A DNA stretch of 64,000 nucleotides from Bacillota bacterium (GTDB lineage: Bacteria; Bacillota; Desulfotomaculia; Desulfotomaculales; Desulfohalotomaculaceae), in the NCBI GenBank assembly GCA_009711615.1, contig VENI01000005.1, forward strand, positions 1 through 64,000, read 5' to 3'. How positions within the stretch are numbered: the stretch's first letter is position 1; every line of letters starts with the position of its first letter. Made by a program: the position numbers and the translations under genes. Under the pieces are notes generated by a model that was given only the letters and a program-made list of their open reading frames with translations, was not told the DNA's origin and did no database searches. Of this stretch, positions 1 to 9,350 are shown piece by piece.

Positions 1-88
<88 letters not shown>

Positions 89-263
89 ATATTTTTATGA
101 AAAGCTATTAATCTAGCTCTTAATTACATTTTAAAAAACGAGTTGCATGCTTCGTAAAGCTTGCTTACATCCATCTCTTACTGTTTAGTTTTCAAGGATC
201 ATAGTACACTAACATGTGTCATTACTGTGCTATCTTGGAATATTGTTTCCTTGACGCTTTGAT

Positions 264-292
264 AGTATACAATAAATTTAAACATTTTTCAA
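264..292 (-). promoter_or_regulatory. rRNA promoter P2 (sigma-A type)
   Basis: On the minus strand TTGAAA (287-292), a 17-nt spacer and TATACT (264-269) form a near-consensus housekeeping promoter. It would start transcription near 257, giving a ~170-nt leader before 16S. The leader contains the CTTGAAAACTAAACAG-type segment often seen ahead of Firmicutes rRNA genes. Confidence 0.8.
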
Positions 293-329
293 CAACCAAT
301 ATTTGTCGTCTGTCATAACGACAAGAATT

Positions 330-358
330 ATTTTAACATTTAGATTTAATATCGTCAA
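330..358 (-). promoter_or_regulatory. rRNA promoter P1 (upstream, sigma-A type)
   Basis: A second minus-strand promoter lies 66 bp upstream of the first: TTGACG (353-358), 17-nt spacer, TAAAAT (330-335). Tandem promoters with optimal spacing are usual for rrn operons, which supports both calls. The -10 is weaker than that of P2. Confidence 0.6.
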
Positions 359-484
359 GAGTATTTTAATATTTTTTAATTGCTTTAAGTATTATACTTT
401 TATTGTTGTTACAGTATATTAATAGTTCAGTAAAATATAACTACTATATATTATAGTAGGTTAAATTATAAGGCAGGTGTAGTG

Positions 485-1411
485 ATGACAAAAGTTCTAA
501 ACAATATCCTTGAAGCTATTGGCCGTACTCCTTTAATCGAACTAAACCGAGTGGTGAATAATTGCCCCGCTAACATTTTGGCAAAAGTTGAGCTTTTCAA
601 TCCCAGCGGAAGTGCAAAAGCACGTACAGCATATGGCATGATTTCTGCTGCTAAGCGCGATGGTAAAATTGATTCCAATACTGTTATTGTCGAACCTACT
701 AGTGGTAACCAAGGGATTGCCTTATCTATGATAGGTGCTGTGCTTGGTCATCGTACTATTATAGTAATGCCGGAAAATATGAGTGTTGAACGACAAAAAT
801 TAGTTAGGGCTTATGGTGCAGAAATTGTTCTAACTCCGGCCAGCGAAGATGTAAACGGTGCATTAAAAAAAGCCAAAGAAATTGTACTGTCTACACCAAA
901 CGCCTGGATGCCTAACCAATTTGCCAACTCTGCCAATCCAGAATTTCATTCAGAAACCACTGCAAAAGAAATTTTGGAACAACTGGACAGGCCGCTCCAC
1001 GCATTGGTTGCAGGAGTAGGTACAGGGGGTACAATATCCGGTGTAGCTAAAGTACTTAAGAAACAATTCCCAAACATGAAAACATATGCAGTGGAACCAG
1101 CTAATTCAGCCGTAATAGCAGGTAAGCCACCTGCCCCGCATAAAATACAAGGAATTGGAGATGGCTTTATTCCAATTAATTTAGATTTAGATATAATAGA
1201 TGGTACTATATCAGTAGCAGATGATGATGCAATTATGACAGCCCAAAGGTTAGCTAAAGAGGACGGACTACTGGTTGGGATCTCTAGTGGTGCAGCAGTT
1301 TGGGCTGCTTGCAAAGTGGGAAATGAGCTGGGTAAAGAAAAAGATGTGCTAACTTTCTTAGTAGACACAGGAGAACGTTATTTAAGCACAGACCTTTTCA
1401 GGGGAATATAA
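485..1411 (+). CDS. cysK: cysteine synthase-family PLP enzyme
   Basis: This is a fold-type II PLP enzyme of 308 residues, the usual length for O-acetylserine sulfhydrylase, which makes cysteine from O-acetylserine and sulfide in the cytoplasm. The PLP lysine is K45 in NPSGSAKAR, the substrate loop is PTSGNQG (71-77), the phosphate-binding loop is GVGTGGTISG (about 175), and the C-terminal TGERYLSTDLF matches CysK. ATG 485 is chosen because AGGTG lies just upstream; a GTG three bases earlier is possible. Two signature positions differ from classical CysK (usually SVKDR and TSGNTG), so a related beta-replacement reaction is possible. The gene stands alone, divergent from the rRNA genes and convergent with hflX. 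Confidence 0.85.
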   Translation: MTKVLNNILEAIGRTPLIELNRVVNNCPANILAKVELFNPSGSAKARTAYGMISAAKRDGKIDSNTVIVEPTSGNQGIALSMIGAVLGHRTIIVMPENMSVERQKLVRAYGAEIVLTPASEDVNGALKKAKEIVLSTPNAWMPNQFANSANPEFHSETTAKEILEQLDRPLHALVAGVGTGGTISGVAKVLKKQFPNMKTYAVEPANSAVIAGKPPAPHKIQGIGDGFIPINLDLDIIDGTISVADDDAIMTAQRLAKEDGLLVGISSGAAVWAACKVGNELGKEKDVLTFLVDTGERYLSTDLFRGI

Positions 1412-1414
1412 CTG

Positions 1415-1502
1415 TTTAGGAGTCAGAAGCCAGGAGTCAGAATGAAAAAACGGTTTTCGTACCGAAGTATTCTGTATTCTGAATTCTGACTACTGAATTC
1501 CG
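1415..1502. repeat. dispersed GGAGTCAGAAT inverted-repeat element
   Basis: Between cysK and hflX lies an imperfect palindrome. GGAGTCAGAA and AGGAGTCAGAAT on the left are answered by ATTCTGAATTCTGACTAC on the right, around an AT-rich centre. Related copies recur at about 8653, 13810, 24393, 30648, 32398 and 41241. It may also serve as a transcription terminator for the two convergent genes. Confidence 0.7.
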
Positions 1503-1509
1503 ACCACAG

Positions 1510-2769
1510 TTATTGCTCTAATTCTTTTTTGATTCTTCGTTCCCAGATTTTATTTATTTCGAATTCAACTTCAACGCCATTACCTTTATACTCCTCTCGA
1601 AGAACTTTTCCATGGCGATGAAGAAGCGAAATTACTGAAGTGTTTTTGAAAGGAATAAACAATTTACCATGTACCCTGTTGTCAGACAATGCATGGGAAA
1701 TTTGAACAAGTAGTTGCTTTAAACCTTTTCTTTCTTGCGCAGAAATTTCAACAGGGTTACTATAGTAATTCCCCGGTTCGGTACCACCGACTAAAACATC
1801 TTTAACTTTATCTACCTTATTATAAACTAATATTTTTTGTTTGGTTAAAGCATTTAAAGAATCCAAAACTTCTTCTACTGCTTTAATTTGATCTTCATAA
1901 TATGGATTGCTAGCATCAACCACATGTAACAGAAGATCCGCTTCCACAACCTCTTCTAACGTAGCTCGAAAGGCAGCCACCAGATGGTGGGGCAAATTCT
2001 GTATGAATCCTACTGTGTCTGTCATCAGAATTGTTTCCTTTGTTGGAAGCTCAACTCGCCTGGTTGTAGGGTCTAAAGTGGCAAATAACTTATCTTCAAC
2101 AAGAACTTCCGAGCCAGTTAAAGCATTTAATAGTGTGCTTTTTCCGGCATTTGTATAACCCACAAGGCTAACCAATGGAAACGGAACATTTTGTCGTTTT
2201 TGTCTATGCAACTGACGATGCTTTTGTACTTCGGCTAACTCTTTCTTTAAGTCATTAACACGTTGACGTATTCTCCTTCTGTCCGTTTCTAACTTTGTTT
2301 CCCCCGGACCCCGTGTACCTATACCAGCACCCAAACGAGACATTTCTCCCCCTTGACCAGTTAGTCTTGGCAACAAATAGTTTAATTGGGCTAGCTCAAC
2401 TTGCAATTTCCCTTCCTTAGTTTGTGCTCGCTGAGCAAAAATATCTAATATTAGTTGGGTTCGGTCAATAACTTTGATTTCTAGTATTCTTTCCAAATTC
2501 CTTAGCTGTGCAGGTGTTAGTTCCTGGTCACAAATTATTACTCTTGCCTTTAATTCTAAACTCCTATCAGCAATGTACCTTATTTTTCCTTTACCAAAAA
2601 AAGTTGCTGGATGAGGAACGCTACGATTTTGAGTTATTATATCCGCCACTTCCACCCCTGCTGTCTCTGCCAATCCCTGAAGTTCTTTTAGAGACGAAAC
2701 TATTTGGTCTTTATTCCCCTGTAAATTCAGTCCCACTAATACTGCTGTTTCATTTAGATTGTTCTGCAT
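1510..2769 (-). CDS. hflX: GTPase HflX
   Basis: This is a 419-residue translation-associated GTPase that binds the 50S subunit and can split stalled ribosomes (family knowledge). The HflX-specific N-terminal domain with GTRGPGETKLETDRR (151-165) precedes a coiled-coil stretch and a G domain. The G domain has GYTNAGKST (P-loop, 204-212), DTVGFIQNLP (G3) and NKVDKV (G4). The ATG at 2769 is preceded by a GAGG-type site. The gene is monocistronic here, convergent with cysK and divergent from the lactate locus. Length and motifs are typical. Confidence 0.96.
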   Translation of the reverse strand: MQNNLNETAVLVGLNLQGNKDQIVSSLKELQGLAETAGVEVADIITQNRSVPHPATFFGKGKIRYIADRSLELKARVIICDQELTPAQLRNLERILEIKVIDRTQLILDIFAQRAQTKEGKLQVELAQLNYLLPRLTGQGGEMSRLGAGIGTRGPGETKLETDRRRIRQRVNDLKKELAEVQKHRQLHRQKRQNVPFPLVSLVGYTNAGKSTLLNALTGSEVLVEDKLFATLDPTTRRVELPTKETILMTDTVGFIQNLPHHLVAAFRATLEEVVEADLLLHVVDASNPYYEDQIKAVEEVLDSLNALTKQKILVYNKVDKVKDVLVGGTEPGNYYSNPVEISAQERKGLKQLLVQISHALSDNRVHGKLFIPFKNTSVISLLHRHGKVLREEYKGNGVEVEFEINKIWERRIKKELEQ

Positions 2770-2952
2770 CCTTAAACCTCATCTCATAGACATTTGTATA
2801 TATACTACCAGATACTTAATAATAGGCAAATATATTCCAGTAAACCTATACTTACCACTCCATATATGATTAAGGTGTGTTAAAATATATTTCGAAAAAG
2901 TATTTGATAATTATGATTTTTTTCGTTAAAATATCTAAATCATTGCAGGAAT

Positions 2953-2981
2953 TTAACTAAATTTATTGAATATTTTATAAT
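2953..2981 (+). promoter_or_regulatory. probable promoter of the 2-hydroxyacid/lactate locus
   Basis: TTAACT (2953-2958), 17-nt spacer and a perfect TATAAT (2976-2981) predict a start near 2988, ahead of the first gene of the locus. Confidence 0.5.
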
Positions 2982-2999
2982 AGGTAAATATGGCGCAGC

Positions 3000-3010
3000 T
3001 GGTCATACCA
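3000..3010 (+). promoter_or_regulatory. candidate GntR/FCD regulator operator TGGTCATACCA
   Basis: An 11-bp perfect palindrome (TGGT-CAT-ACCA) lies about 12 bp downstream of the predicted transcription start and ~25 bp before the ribosome binding site. FadR-type FCD regulators such as PdhR and LldR are known to recognise TGGTnnnACCA-like sites. A gene of this family closes the locus (11576). The assignment is inference. Confidence 0.5.
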
Positions 3011-3042
3011 TATTACCATACTATCATCAAAAGGAGGTGAGA

Positions 3043-4062
3043 ATGAAAATGGACTTAAATTCTATAAGAGAAGAAGCTAAAGAAAAGCTTAAGGGTTACT
3101 GCAGAGTATGCCCTGTATGCGATGGCCGCGCCTGCTCTGGTGAAGTTCCCGGAATGGGTGGTTCAGGTACCGGAACTGCTTTCAGGGTAAATCTTGAAGC
3201 ACTAAAAAAGTATCAGTTGAATATGCGCACCATGCATAACGCAAAAGAAGTGGATACATCCTGCAAAGTATTAGGAATTGATTTATCCACCCCCATCATG
3301 GCAGCTCCAATGACTGGCACTCCATACAATATGGGTGGCGCTTTAAGTGAGCGCGAGTTTATTGGCATGATAGTTTCTGGAAGTAAAGATGCCGGTACTA
3401 TCGGCTTTACTGGAGATGGTGCTGACCCTGCCATGTATGATTCTGGTATTGATGCTATTAAAAATGAGAGTGGCCGGGGAATAGCAATTATTAAGCCAAG
3501 ATCTCAAGCAGAAATTATCAAAAGAATTCGCGGTGCTGAAGAAGCTGGAGCAACTGCTATTGGGGTTGATATTGACGGTGCCGGTTTGATTACAATGGCA
3601 TTAAAAGGGCAACCTGTTGGACCAAAAACCAAAGAAGAAATTGAAGAACTTGTAGCTGCAACTAAACTACCATTCATTCTCAAAGGTATTATGACAGTTG
3701 ATGAAGCCAAAATGGCTGCTGAAGCTGGATGTGCTGCCATTGTTGTATCAAATCATGGAGGTCGCATTTTAGATCACACACCTGGTGCCGCAGATGTCCT
3801 GCCAAATATTGTCAATGCAGTTGGTGACAAATTAACAATCCTGGCTGATGGTGGTGTTCGCACTGGTGTTGATGCTCTAAAACTACTGGCATTGGGTGCT
3901 GATGCTGTTTTAGTAGGACGCCCATTGGCAGTTGGTGCCTTTGGCGGAGGTACTGAAGGAGTTAAGTTGTTAGTTGATAAATATACTAACGAGTTAAAAC
4001 AAGCAATGATCTTAACCGGATGTAGTTCCATTGAAAATATCTCAGATAAAGTAATATACTAG
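3043..4062 (+). CDS. FMN-dependent alpha-hydroxy-acid dehydrogenase
   Basis: This FMN enzyme belongs to the lactate/glycolate oxidase TIM-barrel family and oxidises a 2-hydroxy acid to the 2-oxo acid. The C-terminal barrel carries VSNHGGRILDHTPG (flavin/substrate loop with the catalytic His and Arg) and DGGVRTGVDALKLLALGAD followed by VGRP. The N-terminus has a cysteine cluster CRVCPVCDGRACSG, as in clostridial homologues. A strong AAGGAGGTGA (3031-3040) precedes two possible starts, ATG 3043 and ATG 3049. It is the first gene of the lactate locus, followed 155 bp later by lactate permease, so lactate is the likely substrate. This is context, not proof. About 340 residues. Confidence 0.85.
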   Translation: MKMDLNSIREEAKEKLKGYCRVCPVCDGRACSGEVPGMGGSGTGTAFRVNLEALKKYQLNMRTMHNAKEVDTSCKVLGIDLSTPIMAAPMTGTPYNMGGALSEREFIGMIVSGSKDAGTIGFTGDGADPAMYDSGIDAIKNESGRGIAIIKPRSQAEIIKRIRGAEEAGATAIGVDIDGAGLITMALKGQPVGPKTKEEIEELVAATKLPFILKGIMTVDEAKMAAEAGCAAIVVSNHGGRILDHTPGAADVLPNIVNAVGDKLTILADGGVRTGVDALKLLALGADAVLVGRPLAVGAFGGGTEGVKLLVDKYTNELKQAMILTGCSSIENISDKVIY

Positions 4063-4217
4063 ATTTTTAAAAATCGTTTTCCGATTATTAACACAAATAA
4101 AAAGATACTAAATATAGAGAAATAAGGCTTAATTATTATGGGAGATATTCTTTTTGAAGTATTAAGTATTAAAGTAACATCCCAAACAAAACAGCGTATT
4201 TTAGAGGAGGTTTTTAA

Positions 4218-5876
4218 ATGTATGCTTTTATAGCATTCCTACCCATCCTATTAACCATCGTATTAATGACTGCCTTTAACTGGCCAGCAAAAAGAGCCCT
4301 TCCAATATCTTGGGCAGTGGCTGCAGGTTTTGCATTAACTACATGGCAAATGGACTTTCAACATGTTTTTGGTTACTCACTATTTGGTGTTTTTAAGGCA
4401 GTAGACGTTCTCATTATCATCTTTGGTGCCATTTTAATTCTCAATACCATGAAACTTTCCGGTGCTATGGCTACCATTAATAACGGTTTCATGGGAATAA
4501 CCAAAGACCGTCGTATTCAAGCCATCATCATCGCTTTTATGTTTGCTGCTTTCCTCGAGGGTGCTGCTGGTTTCGGTACACCTGCTGCTATTGCCGCACC
4601 ACTGTTAGTAGGTTTAGGTTTCCCTCCATTGGCAGCAGCAATGGTTGCCCTCATTTTTAACAGTGTACCGGTTTCTTACGGTGCTGTTGGTACCCCGGTA
4701 TTTGGTGCTATGAGTACTCTGGCTGGTAACCTACAAGCAAGTGGTGTAGATCAAGAAGCTTTCAAAATGGTATTTGCCCAAATGACAGCTGTTCCTCACG
4801 CAATTGTCGGAACATTCATTCCATTGATTGGTATTGCTTTCTTAACTAAATTCTTTGGTAAGGAAAGATCAATCAAACCTGCTTTAGAAGCAGCTCCATT
4901 TGCTCTTTTCGCAGGCTTATCCTTCACAATCCCTTATACTGCAACTGCATTCTTACTTGGACCTGAATTTCCATCTCTTGTAGGTGCTTTTATCGGTCTG
5001 CCAATCGTACTGATGGCTGCTAAGCGTGGTTTCCTAGTACCTAAAACAACTTGGGACTTCCCACATGAGTCTGAATGGGAAGAGGATTGGAAATCTAAAA
5101 CTGAGACTGGTGATACCGGTGAAGCTAAGATGTCCCTGGCACTGGCTTGGGCTCCATACGCTTTAATTGCTATCATTCTTGTTGTAACACGTATTGAACC
5201 TATTGGATTAAAAGGTTTACTGGCCGCTCAGAAGTTTGTACTACCAAACATTATGGGAATTGAAGGCTTAAATTATGGGTTAAAATGGGCTTACTTGCCA
5301 GGTACAATTCCATTTATCCTGGTTGCATTAATTACACACGTAATACATGGTATGAGTGGTAGCCAAGTAAAACAAGCTTGGACAAGTACCTTCAAACAGC
5401 TAACCGGTGCTGCCATCGCCCTGTTCGCTGGTGTAGCAATGGTACAGTTAATGCTTAACTCCGGAGTTAACGCTGGTGGACTAGATAGTATGATGACTGC
5501 TATGGCTAAAGCTGCAGCAGGTACGGCTGGCAGTGCTTACCCATTATTCTCACCATTTATTGGTGTGCTAGGTTCCTTTATGTCTGGTTCAAACACCGTA
5601 TCAAACATTCTGTTTGCATCATTCCAGTATGAAACAGCATCAATTCTCGGTATGCCTCAAGTATTAATCGTCGCCCTGCAAAACATCGGTGGTGCTATAG
5701 GTAACATGGTATGTATTAACAACATAGTTGCTGTTTGCGCCACAGTAGGCTGTGTAGGTGTTGAAGGTAAGCTTATTAGAAGAAATGCTATCCCCATGCT
5801 AATCTACGGTCTGGGTGTAGCACTTGTAGTATCTATTATGATCTTTAGTGGATTCAACCCATTCCCTATCAATTAA
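4218..5876 (+). CDS. lctP: L-lactate permease
   Basis: This is a 552-residue polytopic membrane protein of the LctP/LldP family, which imports lactate or glycolate with protons. Roughly a dozen hydrophobic segments span the sequence. The family signature region [17 protein letters not shown] lies around residues 114-130, and the conserved [14 protein letters not shown] block is near residue 455. The start has a clear GAGGAGG site at 4204-4210. It sits between a 2-hydroxyacid dehydrogenase gene and a GlcD-type dehydrogenase gene, so uptake and oxidation of lactate are encoded together. A hairpin follows the stop codon. Confidence 0.96.
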   Translation: MYAFIAFLPILLTIVLMTAFNWPAKRALPISWAVAAGFALTTWQMDFQHVFGYSLFGVFKAVDVLIIIFGAILILNTMKLSGAMATINNGFMGITKDRRIQAIIIAFMFAAFLEGAAGFGTPAAIAAPLLVGLGFPPLAAAMVALIFNSVPVSYGAVGTPVFGAMSTLAGNLQASGVDQEAFKMVFAQMTAVPHAIVGTFIPLIGIAFLTKFFGKERSIKPALEAAPFALFAGLSFTIPYTATAFLLGPEFPSLVGAFIGLPIVLMAAKRGFLVPKTTWDFPHESEWEEDWKSKTETGDTGEAKMSLALAWAPYALIAIILVVTRIEPIGLKGLLAAQKFVLPNIMGIEGLNYGLKWAYLPGTIPFILVALITHVIHGMSGSQVKQAWTSTFKQLTGAAIALFAGVAMVQLMLNSGVNAGGLDSMMTAMAKAAAGTAGSAYPLFSPFIGVLGSFMSGSNTVSNILFASFQYETASILGMPQVLIVALQNIGGAIGNMVCINNIVAVCATVGCVGVEGKLIRRNAIPMLIYGLGVALVVSIMIFSGFNPFPIN

Positions 5877-5916
5877 GCACAAATTATAAATAAGTAATGC
5901 ATAAAATGTACCTAAG

Positions 5917-5939
5917 CCCTGGACAAAATATGTCCAGGG
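5917..5939 (+). terminator. hairpin after lactate permease gene
   Basis: CCCTGGACA (5917-5925) pairs perfectly with TGTCCAGGG (5931-5939) around a 5-nt loop. The following bases are only mildly T-rich, so partial termination or mRNA stabilisation within the operon is as likely as full termination. Confidence 0.6.
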
Positions 5940-5991
5940 TCTTGGGTTTGAATAATTTTTCAAATATATTCATCACCGAGGAGGAAATAAT

Positions 5992-7374
5992 ATGTCCAAG
6001 GAACAGGTTATTGGAGCCTTAGAGCAGGCACTGGGATCAGAAAATGTTATCTCTAAAAAAGAAGACCTAGTGACTTTTTCATTTGATGCCACCCCTGATA
6101 TGCCAAACCCATTGCCTGATGTTGTTGTTACTCCTTCAACAACAGAAGAAGTGGTTAAAGTTGTAAAAATCGCTCACGAGAATAAGACCCCATTATATCC
6201 TAGAGGATCCGGCACAAATTTAAGTGGTGGAACAATTCCTTTAGAAGGTGGAATTGTACTTTCTACATTAAAAATGGACAAAATTTTAGAATCAGACCCT
6301 GACAACCTTGTGGCTGTAGTTCAACCCGGTGTCATTATCCAAGAGCTTAATAATGAAGTAGCACCACATGGATTAATTTACCCGCCGGACCCCGGTACTG
6401 TTGCCACTGCTACAATGGGTGGAAGCGTATCCGAATGCTCTGGAGGTTTAAGAGGTTTAAAATATGGTGTTACCAAGCACTATGTAATGGGCTTGGAAGT
6501 TGTAATGGCTGATGGTCAAGTGGCTCGTTTTGGCGGTAAAACCGTGAAAAATGTTACTGCTTACGATCTAGTTAAATTATTTACTGGTGCTGAAGGTACA
6601 TTAGGCATAATTACCGAAATCACTGTACGTTTAATACCTGCTCCAGAAGCTCGCACAGCAATGCTAGCTACTTTTGACAGCCTTGAAGACGCAGGTAACG
6701 CAATTAGAGGCATTATTGCCAGCAAAGTAATCCCCGCCACACTGGAAATTATGGACCAAGTCACCATTAAAACTGTAGAAAACTTCTCTAAGATAGGTCT
6801 TCCTACAGACAAGCGTGCTGTTTTACTAATCGAAGTGGATGGCATTCCGGAAGTAGTGGAAAATGAAGCCGAAAAAGTAGTTAAAGTAGTAACAGAAAAC
6901 AAAGGTGAACTTAAAAAGGCTAAGGATGACAAAGAGCGCGAAGGCCTATGGGCAGCAAGACGTGCTGCACTGCCGGCTTTGGCTCAGCTGAAACCAACCA
7001 CTGTATTGGAAGATGCCACAGTACCACGTAGCAAGATCACTGAAATGTTAATGTTCTTAGAAGAAATAGCGGAAAAATATAATTTAGACATTGGTACTTT
7101 CGGTCATGCTGGTGACGGCAACCTACACCCAACTATTCTCACCGATGTTAGAAATAAAGAAGAAATGGAAAGAGTCCACAAGGCCGTAGACGAGATCTTT
7201 AAAAAAGCCTTGGAACTGGGTGGCACCCTTTCCGGCGAGCACGGTATTGGCATGGCCAAGTCAAAGTTCTTAGAGTGGGAACTAGGCGAAAGCGGCATGG
7301 ACGTTCTGAAAAAGATCAAAAATGCCTTAGATCCAGAAGGTATCCTTAATCCTGGAAAAATGGTTTCCAAGTAA
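5992..7374 (+). CDS. glcD: FAD-linked (D-)lactate/glycolate dehydrogenase subunit
   Basis: This 460-residue flavoprotein of the GlcD/D-lactate dehydrogenase family has an N-terminal FAD-binding PCMH domain with PRGSGTNLSGG (about 72-82) and PPDPGTVATATMGG. Its C-terminal FAD-oxidase domain has GHAGDGNLHPT and GEHGIGMAK. It oxidises a 2-hydroxy acid and passes electrons to its Fe-S partner. GAGGAGG precedes ATG 5992. The partner gene (two 4Fe-4S motifs plus CCG domains) follows after 14 bp, implying one complex. Specificity for D-lactate versus glycolate cannot be read from sequence; the permease upstream favours lactate. Confidence 0.9.
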   Translation: MSKEQVIGALEQALGSENVISKKEDLVTFSFDATPDMPNPLPDVVVTPSTTEEVVKVVKIAHENKTPLYPRGSGTNLSGGTIPLEGGIVLSTLKMDKILESDPDNLVAVVQPGVIIQELNNEVAPHGLIYPPDPGTVATATMGGSVSECSGGLRGLKYGVTKHYVMGLEVVMADGQVARFGGKTVKNVTAYDLVKLFTGAEGTLGIITEITVRLIPAPEARTAMLATFDSLEDAGNAIRGIIASKVIPATLEIMDQVTIKTVENFSKIGLPTDKRAVLLIEVDGIPEVVENEAEKVVKVVTENKGELKKAKDDKEREGLWAARRAALPALAQLKPTTVLEDATVPRSKITEMLMFLEEIAEKYNLDIGTFGHAGDGNLHPTILTDVRNKEEMERVHKAVDEIFKKALELGGTLSGEHGIGMAKSKFLEWELGESGMDVLKKIKNALDPEGILNPGKMVSK

Positions 7375-7388
7375 AGGGGGGCACTAAT

Positions 7389-8651
7389 ATGAGTTACTTG
7401 AAACAATATCCGGAAATTGAAAATGAATTAGTCAAATGTATGAAATGCGGTAACTGTCAAGCCGTTTGCCCTCTATATAAAGAAACAAAGTCAGAAGGGG
7501 CAGTTGCCCGAGGAAAAGTTAAATTGGCAGAAGCCGTTTTAAATGGCAAGTTAGAATGCACCGATGAGTTGGCGAAGATATTTGAAACTTGCCTTACCTG
7601 TAAAGCATGTGCTGCTAACTGCCCATGTGGTGTACAGCCAGATAAAATAGTTCTCGCCGCCAGGACCAAACTGGTTAAAGAACGGGGTTTACCTTTTATA
7701 AAAAACATGATCTTTAAGGGTCTATCGAACCCAAACTTATTTAAAACCGGTATGGCTATGGGTGCTATGACCCAAGGCCTATTTCTAAAGGCAAATGACA
7801 AAGGCATGAGTCCTCGTTATCCAGTTAGTGGATTAGAATTACGTCGTGTTTTGCCTAAATTAGCTGACAGGCCTTTTCTCTCCACTGCACCTGATGTAAA
7901 TAAAGCTGACAATCCTAAAAAGAAAGTTGCATTCTTTACCGGCTGTACTACCAACTTTATTTATCCTCAGGTTGGCGATGCCTTATTAAAAGTAATGAAG
8001 CACAATGATGTTGAAGTAGTTATTCCTAAAGAACAGCATTGCTGTGGTGTTCCTGTGCTGTTGCATGGTGACGCAGATACAGCTACCCAAATGGCCAGAT
8101 CACATGTAGATATTTTCAGCAACTTAGATGTTGATGCCATAATAACCGTCTGTGGTACTTGCGGTGAATCATTCAGCAAGCATTACCCCGAATTGCTACA
8201 GGATGATAAGACATATGCCGAAAAGGCCAATAAGCTAGCTGAAAAGACCTATGACTTTGCTCAATTCTTGGTAGATGTTTTACCAATTGATAAAGAAATA
8301 TTGAAAACTGTTAATAAAACAGTAACCTATCATGTTCCATGTCACATTGGCCGTGGTATGAATGCTGCACAGCAACAAATAGAACTAATCACTTCTATTC
8401 CTGGAATAAAATACAACCCGTTAAAACAGCCTGATCGCTGTTGCGGAGGTGCCGGTTCATTTAGCTTAACCCATTATGAGTTATCTTATAAAGTATTAAA
8501 ACACAAGCTAACCGATATCAAAGCATCAGCAGCCGATATGCTAGTAACTGGTTGCGGTTCCTGCCGTATGCAATTAACTGACGGTATCTCCCAAGAAGAG
8601 TTGCCACAGGCAGTAAGGCATACGGTTGAGGTTCTAGCAGAAGCATACTAA
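7389..8651 (+). CDS. Fe-S/CCG-domain electron-transfer subunit (GlcF-like)
   Basis: This 420-residue iron-sulfur protein carries two 4Fe-4S motifs, CMKCGNCQAVCP (from residue 17) and CLTCKACAANCP (from about residue 68). Two cysteine-rich CCG domains follow (CCGVP near 218, CCGGAGSF near 352), as in GlcF and HdrD-type proteins. It probably accepts electrons from the upstream flavoprotein and hands them on to the membrane quinone pool. The tight spacing to glcD and strong GGGGGG site show co-translation. A dispersed GGAGTCA repeat lies after the stop. The partner reaction is inferred from the family and gene order. Confidence 0.9.
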   Translation: MSYLKQYPEIENELVKCMKCGNCQAVCPLYKETKSEGAVARGKVKLAEAVLNGKLECTDELAKIFETCLTCKACAANCPCGVQPDKIVLAARTKLVKERGLPFIKNMIFKGLSNPNLFKTGMAMGAMTQGLFLKANDKGMSPRYPVSGLELRRVLPKLADRPFLSTAPDVNKADNPKKKVAFFTGCTTNFIYPQVGDALLKVMKHNDVEVVIPKEQHCCGVPVLLHGDADTATQMARSHVDIFSNLDVDAIITVCGTCGESFSKHYPELLQDDKTYAEKANKLAEKTYDFAQFLVDVLPIDKEILKTVNKTVTYHVPCHIGRGMNAAQQQIELITSIPGIKYNPLKQPDRCCGGAGSFSLTHYELSYKVLKHKLTDIKASAADMLVTGCGSCRMQLTDGISQEELPQAVRHTVEVLAEAY

Positions 8652-8652
8652 T

Positions 8653-8740
8653 TCAGGAGACAGTAGTCAGGAGTCAGAATAAGAAAAAACCGTTTATTAT
8701 ACTCCAAATTTACACTCCTTACTACTAGATTCTAAACACC
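8653..8740. repeat. dispersed GGAGTCAGAAT-type element
   Basis: AGTCAGGAGTCAGAATAAG followed by an AT-rich centre and CTCCTTACTACTAGATTCT forms a degenerate copy of the element seen at 1415. It separates the glcD-type module from the LUD genes. Confidence 0.6.
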
Positions 8741-8786
8741 TGAATAATAACTATTAAAATAATATCTGTAGAAAAGAGGGATAAGA

Positions 8787-9350
8787 GTGGCAGACTTTGA
8801 TAAGCTTTTTGAGCAATTCAAAACGGCAGCAGAGGCTGTTTCTGCCCAGGTTTACCGGGTTAAAGATTTAAATGAAGCAGGCTCTCTCTTATCAACTCTG
8901 GTAGAGGAAGACGGTGCCAAAAAACTTGCCGCCGCTTCTTCACCCATGGTTGATAAGTGTCTAAACACTGCAAACTTAAACATTGAAGTAAAAACAGATG
9001 ACCTGCGCAAAAACGCTGAAGATGCGGATTTCGGCCTATCAGAATTGGATATGGCAGTGGCTGAAATCGGTAGTCTACAGCAAGACTGCACAGACTTAAA
9101 CAAGCGCCTTGTTTCCATGTTACCTCACACCCATGTTGCAATTGTGAGAACAGATTCATTAGTAGCAAATCTTTTAGAAGCAATGGCCAAGATAGATGAA
9201 ATCAAAGATAATATTCCTGGCTATATGGCATTTATTACAGGTCCTAGCCGTACAGCAGACATCGAGCGTGTTTTAACCATCGGTGTTCATGGTCCGGTTA
9301 AACTGAAAGTTATCTTTGTAGATAATCCAGGAGGTGACTCCAATGAGTAA
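8787..9350 (+). CDS. lutC: LUD-domain protein (LutC-like)
   Basis: This 187-residue protein consists essentially of one LUD domain, as in LutC/LldG of the three-subunit L-lactate dehydrogenase LutABC. Visible family features are HVAIVRTDSLVANL and the C-terminal ITGPSRTADIERVLTIGVHG. The GTG start at 8787 has AAGAGGG six bases upstream. The gene overlaps the next one by 8 bp through GGAGGTGAC...ATG, so the two products are probably coupled and form one complex. In Bacillus the LutABC proteins are needed for growth on L-lactate (established). Confidence 0.9.
   Translation: MADFDKLFEQFKTAAEAVSAQVYRVKDLNEAGSLLSTLVEEDGAKKLAAASSPMVDKCLNTANLNIEVKTDDLRKNAEDADFGLSELDMAVAEIGSLQQDCTDLNKRLVSMLPHTHVAIVRTDSLVANLLEAMAKIDEIKDNIPGYMAFITGPSRTADIERVLTIGVHGPVKLKVIFVDNPGGDSNE

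Noticed and set aside
946-1368. 140-codon frame antisense to cysK
   Set aside because: Its sequence is the low-complexity Ser/Pro/Ala shadow typical of a real gene's opposite strand; the plus-strand protein has clear family motifs.
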